Assembly (NCBI GenBank): GCA_021396245.1
Contig: WNYE01000029.1
Coordinates: 186,001 to 250,000, forward strand
Origin: Sporothrix humicola
Taxonomy: Eukaryota > Ascomycota > Sordariomycetes > Ophiostomatales > Ophiostomataceae
Direction of reading: 5' to 3'
Length of the DNA stretch: 64,000 bases
How positions within the stretch are numbered: position 1 is the first letter of the stretch; each line of letters opens with the position of its first letter. Shown here one piece after another: positions 39,436 through 48,769 of this stretch. The notes beneath the pieces are model-generated. The model searched no databases. It saw only the letters and a program-made list of their open reading frames with translations, and was not told the DNA's origin. The position numbers and the translations under genes were made by a program.

Positions 39436-42052
39436 CTAAGCGGCCTCCTTCTTCACTGCCGGGTCAGCAGCGGCTGCCTCGTCCGACTTTGGCTTTTCCT
39501 TTTCTGCTGCGGCCGGAGCAGCCTCGTCAGCCTTGCCGTTGCTTTCGGCAGACTCCTTCTTCTCATCGGCAGCCGGCTTCTCCTTGTCGTCAGAAGCCTT
39601 GTCATCCTTCTTCTCGGCCGTCTCCTTGTCGGCTGCGGGAGCTTCAGCCTCCTTCTTGTCGCTGGAAGTCTCGGCCTCCTTGTCGCCGCTCTTCTCTTTT
39701 GAAGCCTCGGTCTCGGTCTTGGAAGCGTCGGTGGTAGCGTCGTCCTTCTTTTCGGACTCGGCGGTAGGAGCATCAGCAGCCGGTGCAGCTTCGGACGACT
39801 CCTTGGCATCAGCCTTGGCAGGCGCCTCCTTGGTCTCCTTGCTTGCGTCGGCCTCTTTCGTAGTGGCAGCCTTGTCGCTGTCATCCTTGGCGGCATCCTT
39901 GTCTTTGGCGGCAGTCTCGGCGTCGGCTGACTTGGCGTCAGCGGCCGAGGCATCCTTGGCTTCAGAAGAAGACGACTCCTTGGCGACATCCGCCTTGGCA
40001 GCAGCCTCTGTTGATGCCTCCTCGGCAGGCGCAGCAGCAGCCTCGTCAGCGGCATCTGTCATCTCGACATCGCCGCTCTCGTCCTGCTTTTCGGGCTCAG
40101 CCGCGGCCGCTGTAGCAGCCTTGTCGTCGCCGCTCTCTTTTGCGGCCGGCTTGTCGTCCTTCTTCTCGGCCGCGTCGTCAGTCTTCTTGTCGGCCTCCTT
40201 GGACTCGTCCTTGGCTTCCGATGTGGGCACAGCCTTGTCTTCTGTTGCAGCGGCAGTCGTAGGGGCCACGTCGGCGTCCTCCATGGCCACATCGCCGTCG
40301 TCGTTGTTGGCCTCCTTGGGAGCGTCAGCCGAGGCTGCCGCCTTTTCCTGCTCCTTTTCTTTCTCCTTGGCCGTCTCCTTCTCCTTCTCCTCCTTCTCCT
40401 TCTTGCTCTTATTCTCCTTGGCCTTCTCAAAGGCATCCTGGATCACGTCGGCGTCGGGAATATCAACGTCGCCGTCCTCGCCCGCGGCAGCAGCGGCGGC
40501 AGCCTTGGCGGCTGTGCCGTTTGTGGGCGTCATGGTGCCGCTGTCCGTCTCCAGGTCCGCGTGCGGGTTGCGGTAGTCCATGATCGACCGCCGCGGCGGG
40601 CCGTCGTAGTTCAGCCCGTTGGCGCGTGCCATGTCCTCGTCGTCGCTCTCGTCAAACTCGTCCGTGCGCGCCCGGTTCTTCTCCCACTGCCGCTGCGTCG
40701 TGCGCGCGTCCTTGTTCTCGTCCTCGTCCAGGTCGTCGAGCTCGGCCTCCTCCTCGTCCGTCATGCCCATGGATTGGCGGGGAATGTCCTGCATCTGCAC
40801 CGACGGCACGGGCGCCGTCTTTTTCAGGTTCTCGATGACGGCAATCTTGATCTTTTCGAGGTACTCGTAGTTGTTGGCGTTCTCCATGTTGGACGCCCGC
40901 ACGTCCAGCTCGTAGTCCGGCCCGTAGTATTCGTAGTATTCGTTGTACGGCAGCACCGCGTCCATCTCCACGCCCACCAGCCGCCCCGTCTCGTACGCCC
41001 ACGTCCGCGCCACATTGCGCATCGTGTACCCGCCGCCGCCCAGCACGAGCGTCGGCAGGTTGTAGCTGCGCACAAAGTCGACGCAGTTGGAGTGGCCGCG
41101 CATGCTCAGGTTGAAGCAGCCCAGGCGGTCGCCCGACAGCGAGTCGCCGCCGCACTGGAGGACGACCGCGTCCGGCTGGTAGTACTTCATGACGGCGTCA
41201 ATCACCGGCTCAAAGATTGTTTTATACGAAGTATCGTCGATGCCGTCGCGCAGCGGGAAGTTGACCGCGTAGTTCTTGCCCGTGCCGATGCCAATGTCGC
41301 GCAGCTCGCCCGTGCCCGGGAAATACTCGCCGTACTTGTGGAAGGAGACCGTCATGACGCGGTCCGTCGTGTAAAACGCCTCCTCGACGCCGTCGCCGTG
41401 GTGGACGTCAATGTCAATGTACAGGACGCGCTTGTTGAAGCGCAGCAGCTCGATAATGGCCAGCACAATGTCGTTGACATAGCAGAAGCCGCTAGCTTCG
41501 CTCTTCTTGGCGTGATGCAGGCCGCCCGCCCAGTTCACAGCAATGTCGCACTTGTTGCGGTTGAGGCGCGCCGCGCCCTCCATGCTGCCGCCGGCGCTGA
41601 TGCCGCAGAACTCGAACAGCCCGTCGAACACGGGACAGTCGTCGCCGACGTTGTACTTGCTCTGCTCGCGCTGGTAACTGTCCATATTGTCCGGCGTCAC
41701 TTTCTGCAAAAAGTCGATGTACTCGTCGGTGTGGAACTGCGTCATTTCCATGAAGACGGCCGGTTTGGCGCGCTGGGAGAGTTAGTGGACGAGCGAAGAG
41801 AGGAAGAAAAGAAGAGAAACGAGCGAAGCGAGGAGAAAAGAAACTTACATAGACCTCCAGGAACTTGTAGACGCCGTAGTTCATGACCAGGCTGTGTGCC
41901 AGCCGGATGCGGTGCGGCTTCATCGGGTGGCCCGTGACGTAGGCATAGTTGCCAATGTCCGAGTCGTAAAAGTAGGCCACGCGCTTCTTGTCGTTGTGCA
42001 CGACGTCGTACAGCGGCCGCGACCGGTCGACGCCAGCAGCGTCGGTGACCAT
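39436..42052 (-). CDS. RPD3: Class I histone deacetylase Rpd3/RpdA with long charged C-terminal extension
   Basis: Zn-dependent lysine deacetylase, catalytic subunit of Rpd3/Sin3 co-repressor complexes in the nucleus. CDS: complement(join(39436..41772, 41849..42052)), 846 aa. The 76 nt intron (GTAAGT, CACTAAC branch, CCCAG) follows FLEVY and joins to RAKPAVF. The deacetylase domain spans about residues 18-395. Signatures are NWAGGLHHAKK (catalytic His pair near 154-155), YIDIDVHHGDG (zinc ligands near 190 and 192), FNLSMRGHSNC and LGGGGYTMRNVARTWAYET. After about residue 440 the protein is almost entirely Lys, Glu, Ala, Asp and Ser (about 400 residues), many times longer than in yeast Rpd3. 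Extended C-termini are known for RpdA-type enzymes of filamentous fungi, where part of the tail is essential. The long opposite-strand ORFs are shadows of this repetitive tail. Confidence 0.95.
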
Positions 42053-42555
42053 TGTGAGGGGGAGGGTGGAGAAGAGTGTCGAGGAGGGAAGGAGAGGAGG
42101 GAGGTTGTCGAGAGAAACGTCGAATTGAAGCCAAAGAGAGTCGGTGTCGAGGAAACAAAAAAGAGAAAAGTCTCAATTGGCCGAGCGAGAAGCCAATGCC
42201 GCCAAAAGAAAAAAAAAAAACAGAAAAGAAAAAGACCAAACAGGACAGACACCTCGCTCCAAGAGGAAGGCCAGAAAACGGGGCGAGAGGTCGGATGCGT
42301 GTCAGGGTGGAGGTGAGGAGAAAAGAAAAGACAAAAGGTGTAAGAAGATGGAGAGACAGAAACTCCGGAGAGAAAGTGAGATTCACTGCTCGGCTTCCCT
42401 CGCTCCTGCAGCGCGCATCCCACAATTGGCGGGCGCTCTTTCCCTCCATCGAGCTAGCTGTATATGGACTAGCCCCGCCAGCCGTGCGAGGCAGAGCTCC
42501 GGTTCCAGGGCCAGCCACCCCAATTTTCTGCAGTTTGGTGAGTTTTGGTAGAGAT

Positions 42556-42562
42556 TATATAA
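42556..42562 (+). promoter_or_regulatory. TATA-like box (TATATAA)
   Basis: A good TATATAA match about 370 bp upstream of the RPN11 start codon. Whether it is used is unknown; the leader would be long. Confidence 0.35.
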
Positions 42563-42605
42563 GCAACACGTGACACCTCCTAGCTGGTGCTGCTTTTGGT
42601 GCTGT

Positions 42606-42614
42606 TTTGCCGCC
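42606..42614 (-). promoter_or_regulatory. PACE-like proteasome element (GGCGGCAAA)
   Basis: The minus strand reads GGCGGCAAA, one mismatch from the yeast Rpn4 site GGTGGCAAA, 318 bp upstream of the proteasome gene RPN11. A single nonamer with one mismatch can easily be chance. Confidence 0.25.
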
Positions 42615-42931
42615 CGCCACCGCCTAGTGGGACCTGACCTGGCGGGCAAGAGCTCCAGGCTGCGCAAGGTTGGCGTAACGGCAGGCGCCTTGTGTACAGT
42701 AGGAAGGAGCAACAGAAGGCCAAACCACGACAAACAGCATCACAAATCACAATCGCATCACAACTTCACAACTCATCACCACACATCACCACAGCTCAGC
42801 ATCGCCCTCCACGCATCGCCACGAGCACCAATTCCTCGGCCGCGTCTCGATCTGACCTCCATCTCGACATTTTTGGGTCGTTCTTGTCTTCTACCCTCCC
42901 TCCTCCCTCTCCCCGCTTCTCGACACACACC

Positions 42932-44030
42932 ATGGACCGCCTCCGGTCAATGTTTTCGGGCCAGGGCCTGTCCGGCCTGGGCTCCCAGCCAAGCTCTGTA
43001 CGTCGCAGTATTTGTTGCTAGACATTTCAGACTGCTCTCCTCTGTTGATATCCTCCTACTAACACACGTTTTCCCCCAGGACAACACCAACCTGATCGAC
43101 AACTCCGAGACGGTCTACATTTCCTCCCTCGCCCTCCTCAAGATGCTGCGCCACGGCCGCGCCGGCGTGCCCATGGAAGTCATGGGCCTGATGCTCGGCG
43201 AGTTTGTCGACGACTTTACCGTGCGCGTCGTCGACGTGTTTGCCATGCCCCAGAGCGGAACGGGCGTCAGTGTCGAGGCCGTCGACCCCGTGTTCCAGAC
43301 GAAAATGATGGAGATGCTGCGCCAGACCGGCCGGCCCGAGTCGGTCGTCGGCTGGTACCACTCGCACCCGGGGTTCGGCTGCTGGCTGTCGTCGGTCGAC
43401 ATCAACACGCAGCAGTCGTTTGAGCAGCTGACGCCGCGGTCGGTGGCCGTAGTCATTGACCCCATCCAGTCGGTCAAGGGCAAGGTGGTCATTGACGCGT
43501 TCCGGTCCATTTCGCCGCAGACGCTCATCATGGGCCAGGAGCCAAGACAGAGCACGAGCAACCTGGGCCACCTCAACAAGCCGTCGATCCAGGCGCTGAT
43601 CCACGGCTTGAATCGCCACTACTACTCGATCGGCATCAACTACCGCAAGACCGCCCTCGAGGAAAACATGCTGATGAACCTGCACAAGCAGCCGTGGACC
43701 GAGGCGCTGCAGATGGAAGACTTTAGAGTGGCCGGCGAGCACAACAAGGACCGCCTGCAGCGGCTGGTCGGCCTGGCCGAGGGCTACGAGAAGCGCGTCA
43801 AGGAGGAGACGGAGCTCACCAAGGAGCAGCTCAAGACGCGCTACGTCGGCAAGCTGGATCCCAAGAAGCATCTGGAGGACGTCGGCCAGCAGCTGATCGA
43901 GGACAACATTGTGGCGGTGTCGCGGCAGATGATTGACAAGGAGACGACGATGCCGCGGAAAGAGGGCGACAAGGCGGCCGACGGCGAGAGCGAGAGCGCA
44001 TCGGACGAGATGGATGTCGAGTCGCAATAA
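42932..44030 (+). CDS. RPN11: 26S proteasome deubiquitinase Rpn11 (JAMM/MPN+)
   Basis: Zn metalloprotease of the proteasome lid that removes ubiquitin chains from substrates. CDS: join(42932..42997, 43080..44030), 338 aa. The 82 nt intron has GTACGT, a CTACTAACA branch and CCCCCAG. The MPN+ domain covers about residues 27-165. The JAMM motif is complete: Glu in the EVMGLMLGE segment, then His116, His118 and Asp129 in GWYHSHPGFGCWLSSVD. These equal yeast His109, His111 and Asp122 shifted by seven. The C-terminal helices (NKDRLQRLVGLAEGYEKRV) used for lid assembly with Rpn8 are present. The final 30 residues are acidic and Ser-rich, somewhat longer than in yeast (306 aa). Confidence 0.97.
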
Positions 44031-44673
44031 TGAGAGGGAAACCGGAGAAGGCACGTGACACGGAGCATATGGAATTCCGCACATAGTAGACGACTCGAAA
44101 TGCATTGCACGTTTTCATTTTTGTCTTTTTGATTCTTTTGTATTTGTCCTTTTGTTCGACTTTGTTCTCGAGGTATCCCCAGATTCTCTGGTCAAGGTCG
44201 TGTATAGTAGGCGTTAGGCTAGACAAGAAATGCAGATAAACACTCGAGATCGTAATTGTGTGATGATTCGTCAATTGATTGTATAGAGCCCCTTTGTTTA
44301 GTATGCTCATTTGTGTACATGTGATTCTTTGTGTGGCTCCTGCCTCGACGAGTAGTATTTGTTCACCAAACATCGTCTTGTTCAGGGCCGGCAGGCGCAA
44401 CGCACAACATCCTTTGTTCTTTCCCTGCAAGATGAACAACCTTCCAAAGTGAACAGCCGCACCTGCCTTTTCACTGATTTTATAAAAATGTGTAACATTC
44501 CCCCTTTTTCTGTGTCTTCCTCATTCCCGCAAATTCATCTACGAACACGACGTCTTTTTTGCTCACATTGCTGCCGACAGTCTGTGACCGTTCGCAGCCT
44601 CCATATCGCCAAAAGGACATCGTTTTCGTTTCCGACCTCACCTCGACAACCCCTTTCTTTTCTCTCTCTCGAA
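44031..44673. other. Intergenic spacer
   Basis: 3' flank of RPN11 and promoter of the next hypothetical gene. The next gene's frame is open back to 44359 but has no ATG until 44674, apart from none supported upstream. No other gene seen. Confidence 0.5.
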
Positions 44674-46122
44674 ATGGGCTTTCGCTCGTGTATTTGCCAA
44701 TTTGGAAGATGGCTGCTGGCAGCTTTCGATCCTCAGACTGTCAACTACGAGACGAGCCAAAACAACAACACGCACATTCACACTCATTCTCGTTCTCAAT
44801 CTCGTACGGGGATGCCAGTGTATCACTCGCCACAAAAACACGCACACGCTCAGGTCTGTCGGATATGTGCCGTGAACCAAGCAGTCACAATGAGCGAGCA
44901 TCTGGTATGCAGCTCCCACAGAGCTTCCGCTCACAGAGCCTCCTCTCACAGAGCTTCCCAGCGCAACTCTCGACCACTCCCTCCTCTGCCAACCAATCGT
45001 CCGTTACCGGCACTTCCCCGGTCTGCGGCGCACACCGTTTACTACGAATCTCCTCGTCGCCAAACCTCGAGACGAGTACCGCCAAGTCGAACGAGAAGCG
45101 TGAGGAGCAACACAGTCGACAGAGTTGACAGTAAGTGTGCTTCCCAGTCAAGCAACCCTTCTCCCACTACATCTTCTCCTTCTCAGGAAACAACAGAAGC
45201 TCGAGGAGCACAGGATATTATGCGCGAGCACAACCAGTCGCTAGCACGATTGGTTCTGGCCCTCCAAGCAGCCCTTCAGAATGTCCGCTATGCCATCAGC
45301 GGGCCACTTGCGATTCGCCTGTTTGACCCGAACTGGTGTCTCGACATAGGCGAGCCCCTGGACGGATCGTGTTCCGCCCTGCAGCCCTCCATTGTCTGCC
45401 CTCTGGCGACCCGCGATGTCTTGCCGTCGTGGGCTGCAGTGTCCCAAAATTCGTTCAAGTTTGACCGCCAGCGGCCAAACCATCTGCAGGTGCATATTGA
45501 CGGCCGTTTTGTCACGGTCAATATTGAGTGGGTAGACGATCACGAGTTTGACGGCGGCTCAGACTCCTTCTTTCAGATCGACCACAGCGGAAACATTTTC
45601 GATGCCTTTGGCGACGCGAGCGGCAGTGTCATCAGCCCCTACGAACACCGCGCCATGCTAGACATGTCGCCGCCTGTTCTTAGTCTGGCAAGTATACTGC
45701 AAAACACCGCCCAAAAATACATTTTCAGCGGCAGAGTGGATGAAGCGTCCATGGAGCACAAAGTTTTGGGACAGCAGGTGGATGCGTGCCTTCGGATTTT
45801 GGAGCGCCGCAAAGCTAATTCTCATGATGGCCAGTTTCTAACCGACATGGAGGTGCCCGCCGTCTACGAGCCGGCCTTTGTCAGGCGGTATTACGCAGAA
45901 TTCGGCGTCGGAGGCGTTGAGCGGCTGCATGCCGTCTGCGGCGATATCACATCAATGCGAGCGCCCGAGGCGCCTGAAGTCAGTGCTCCTCCACCGCCCG
46001 AGGTGAGTGTCCCTCCTGCTGCCCCAGCTGCCCCAGCTGTTCCAGCTGCTCCAGCTCCCCCTACCCGTTCCGTGTCGAAGCGGACAATTCCTCGAAAACC
46101 AGTCCCTGTGAGTAAAAAGTAA
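44674..46122 (+). CDS. Hypothetical Ser/Pro-rich protein with a conserved central domain
   Basis: A 482 aa ORF from the ATG at 44674 (MGFRSCICQFG). A later start at 44890 (MSEHLVCSS) is also possible. Residues about 70-190 are disordered, with SHRAS repeats and RPLPPLPTNRPLPALP. The central part (about 195-420) looks globular: LVLALQAALQNVRYAISGPLAIRLFD, SIVCPLATRDVL, HIDGRFVTVNIEWVDD. The pattern of a helix, an AISG strand and a later strand with VCP resembles weakly the nucleotidyltransferase-like proteins common in fungi, but no catalytic Asp pair is evident. This is a guess. The C-terminus is Pro/Ala-rich (PPAAPAAPAVPAAPAPP) with a basic end. A GTAAGT at 45131 and AG at 45196 could form a 66 nt in-frame intron. 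Confidence 0.6.
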   Translation: MGFRSCICQFGRWLLAAFDPQTVNYETSQNNNTHIHTHSRSQSRTGMPVYHSPQKHAHAQVCRICAVNQAVTMSEHLVCSSHRASAHRASSHRASQRNSRPLPPLPTNRPLPALPRSAAHTVYYESPRRQTSRRVPPSRTRSVRSNTVDRVDSKCASQSSNPSPTTSSPSQETTEARGAQDIMREHNQSLARLVLALQAALQNVRYAISGPLAIRLFDPNWCLDIGEPLDGSCSALQPSIVCPLATRDVLPSWAAVSQNSFKFDRQRPNHLQVHIDGRFVTVNIEWVDDHEFDGGSDSFFQIDHSGNIFDAFGDASGSVISPYEHRAMLDMSPPVLSLASILQNTAQKYIFSGRVDEASMEHKVLGQQVDACLRILERRKANSHDGQFLTDMEVPAVYEPAFVRRYYAEFGVGGVERLHAVCGDITSMRAPEAPEVSAPPPPEVSVPPAAPAAPAVPAAPAPPTRSVSKRTIPRKPVPVSKK

Positions 46123-46371
46123 GTTCATTACAGTTATTGCATTTCGTCTTGTTTAACATTACATACAAAGTTGTATGTTCATTATCTTTATGTCACATAA
46201 TTTAGTCACAATTGTTCAAGTACCTCGTTTTTCTTATCAAAAGGCCAGTCCAAAGTCATTTGTTCATACAATCTAATTCATCGTTCATATCATACATGTG
46301 CAGTGCTTCTAGCACACAGTCTAACTCGTGAAATCATACAGAACTATCGTACAATATCAACAAAAAGCAGA

Positions 46372-47541
46372 TTACCACCGCGGAGGGCCGTTGGGAACGT
46401 GCCAGCCTCCACCCGACAGCTCGTAATGCAGCGCCGGCATCATCTGGTTGTCCATCTCGGCCGCGCGTTGCATCAGGATCTTGTAGCAGCGCGCCAGCTG
46501 GCCGTCGATGCGGCCAAAGACCTTTTCGCAGACGTCCTGGGCCGCGTCAGTGACCGCAATGTCCGTTGCCGTGTCGGCGACTTCGCCGGGGTCGCCACTT
46601 TCCACGGCATCGGCCATGTCGGAAGCATCGCCAACGTCGCCGGCCATGGTGATGAGGCGGACGACAGCGACGTTCTCCATCTCGGTGTGCAAGTTGTACA
46701 AGTTGTCTGTGACCGCGTTCATCCAGTTCTGGAGGGCCATGTTGAGGCCGGGCGACGGGAGGGCGGTCGTGTGCGAGAGCAGGCCGCTGACGTTGGAGGC
46801 CTGGTTGCCCAGGCAGTCGCACAGCTGCCGCAGTCTCTTGAACCATTTGTTTTCAAACAGGGCCAAGAGAGCGCCGTCGCCGTACTTGTCGAGGCCCTTG
46901 AAGACTTGGGAGTGTGCCTTTTCGAGTTCTCTAAGGCTTTGCAAGAGGATGGGAGGGTCGACGGGGTGTGTTGCCGGAGGAGCAGGGAGTCTGTGTGAAC
47001 CGTCGAGGCCACCGAGACCACTACCACCTAGACCACCGTCGCCGCCGCCGCCGAGACCACTAAGACCGCCATCTTTACCGCCGTCGAGTCCTCCGAGGCC
47101 GCCGCCCAGACCGTCATCATCGTCGTTGTGTCGGTCATGGCCGTCTTGGCTTCTGCTACCCCCGTTCATGCCTCTGTTGCCGCTTCCATCAAATCCGTTG
47201 CCACCGTAGCCATCACCGTATCCTCCGCCATATCCTCCGCCACAATCACCACCACTACCTCCCCTGTTGAGACCGGTCATTTGTGCAAACTTTTTACGTT
47301 TGCTGCCGCGAAGGCCGCCAGACCATCCGAGACCGCCAGTGAAGCCCAGGCCGCCGGTGCCCCATTTGGAGCCGAGTCGCGAGCCGCCACCACCGGATCC
47401 TCCTCCAAGTCCCGAGTTGGGTCCGTAGCCAGACACGTCGCCGAGTCCAGCGTCGGATCCGAGACCCGAATTGTTGCCGAGCCCGGCATCAGGCGAGCCA
47501 AAGCCCATGCCGTGGTCGTTGTATCCTTGATGAGCAGTCAT
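46372..47541 (-). CDS. Hypothetical Gly-rich protein with helical C-terminal domain
   Basis: A 389 aa single-exon ORF. Residues 1-180 are dominated by Gly with Leu, Ser, Asn and Asp (GLGNNSGLGSDAGLG, GGGYGGGYGDGYGGNG, GGLGGLDGGKDGG) and include one basic patch, GSKRKKF. Residues about 190-389 form a normal-composition, mainly helical region (SLRELEKAHSQVFKGLDKYG, LFENKWFKRLRQLCDCLG, CEKVFGRIDGQLARCYKILM). There is no signal peptide or membrane helix, so it is not an obvious wall or adhesin protein. The family is not recognised. The balanced codon use of the C-terminal domain supports a real gene. The Gly-rich part is an expansion-prone repeat region. Confidence 0.62.
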   Translation of the reverse strand: MTAHQGYNDHGMGFGSPDAGLGNNSGLGSDAGLGDVSGYGPNSGLGGGSGGGGSRLGSKWGTGGLGFTGGLGWSGGLRGSKRKKFAQMTGLNRGGSGGDCGGGYGGGYGDGYGGNGFDGSGNRGMNGGSRSQDGHDRHNDDDDGLGGGLGGLDGGKDGGLSGLGGGGDGGLGGSGLGGLDGSHRLPAPPATHPVDPPILLQSLRELEKAHSQVFKGLDKYGDGALLALFENKWFKRLRQLCDCLGNQASNVSGLLSHTTALPSPGLNMALQNWMNAVTDNLYNLHTEMENVAVVRLITMAGDVGDASDMADAVESGDPGEVADTATDIAVTDAAQDVCEKVFGRIDGQLARCYKILMQRAAEMDNQMMPALHYELSGGGWHVPNGPPRW

Positions 47542-48769
47542 TGTGAGAAGGAATGTAATAAAATAAAATTTCGAGAAAGTAAAGTGAGTTGTTTATGTTA
47601 GAAAGACAAGATGAGTGAACAACATCCATTGAATTGGCTTTCACTTATACTCGATTCATTCTCACTGTAGCCTTTCGTCATTCCGTCTTATTCGCTCTGT
47701 CTTTTCCCTTTTCTCATTTCTCCCTTCATTCTATTATTCTTCTGCCTATTACTCGATTTGGCGAAACGCTGCGCTGCTGCGCCATGTGTATTACTTTGTG
47801 TACGTCGTATCTTTGTTGTTTTTAACTGGCGACTTACAAGGGCGGCGCTGGGCTGGGCATAAGCAGATTACATCATAAGCTGGCTGTAGGCTGGCTGGAT
47901 GCTGGCTGTGGGGGATTTTGGTGGGAAAAGCCCTGTAAGGCGACCAACAACAGCGGACAAAACAAAGAAAGATCGGCATCGGCTATGCAACGGCTGGCCG
48001 GTGGGCAGGGAAGAATACGAGTTACGAGGCACATTGCTGGATGATGGTAACGACTGACATAATACAAGATAAGAGGGAATCGAGAAGGCCTGATGCCTGA
48101 GTGTCTGGACCAAAGAAATGAGGACAAGAGAGAATGGCAGAAATACACAGTAATATGCAATGTCTTTTTACGAGCCAATTACCTAGGAGAGTTAGGAGTG
48201 TAAACATAGATAATGAGAGTAACAATCAAACAGTGAGCAATGAAGTCACCCAGCGCGTATGTGATGTCAGTAACCCATCTTTACTTGACAATTGGAAAAC
48301 ATCTCCCAGATAGCTCTTGGTGACAATTCAGGTCAAATTTAATACGATGCAGCATATGGTGAGCTTGTTCCTTCCATACATGGCAGGCATCAATGGCAAA
48401 TGTCCTATTGTAGGGCAAGGACTCCGTACAATAGGGATTTGGCAGACCTCTTTCCTTTTGCAAGCTTGAGCAGATGCCCCGATGCACCAGATTCTCAAAA
48501 CAGCAATCGTGACTTCCTATTTTGTAAACTATGCTGTCCCCCGAAGATATGCTCTTTCCCCAACAATTAACCCCCCAGTATCGTAAACGAGAAGGAAGGG
48601 GAGAAGGGGAGGAGGAAGGAAGGAGGGAAAGAAATGGTGAAATGACCAGCTCTTCCCCTGATCCATCCGTTCGGTCATTGTGCCTGTTTTCTCTTTTACA
48701 TCTTCAATTCTTCAAAGTATTTACCACACATCTTCTCATAGACATCGCCACCACGACACCCTCCCAAAG
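47542..48769. other. Divergent intergenic region
   Basis: Promoter region between the Gly-rich gene (minus) and the next plus-strand gene. It has a GGCTGGCTG-type imperfect repeat near 47878-47908. No gene seen. Confidence 0.55.

Larger units (their letters stand above)
42053..42931. promoter_or_regulatory. Bidirectional promoter region between RPD3 and RPN11
   Basis: 879 bp separates the start codons of two divergent housekeeping genes. It contains a TATA-like site at 42556-42562 and a PACE-like site at 42606-42614 (separate entries). The C/A-rich DNA before 42931 is a typical RPN11 5' leader, and the A/G-rich plus strand after 42053 is the leader of the minus-strand deacetylase gene. No other gene is supported. 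Confidence 0.6.

Noticed and set aside
39533..40576. 347-codon Ser/Ala-rich ORF opposite the RPD3 tail
   Set aside because: Shadow of the repetitive Lys/Glu/Ala-coding sequence on the other strand.
40561..41886. 441-codon ORF opposite the RPD3 catalytic domain
   Set aside because: Antisense to conserved deacetylase sequence and crosses its intron; no domain.
45131..45186. 56 nt GTAAGT...CTCAG intron in the Ser/Pro-rich gene
   Set aside because: Its length is not a multiple of three and it would break the frame that is open on both sides; a 66 nt version ending at 45196 is kept only as an option.
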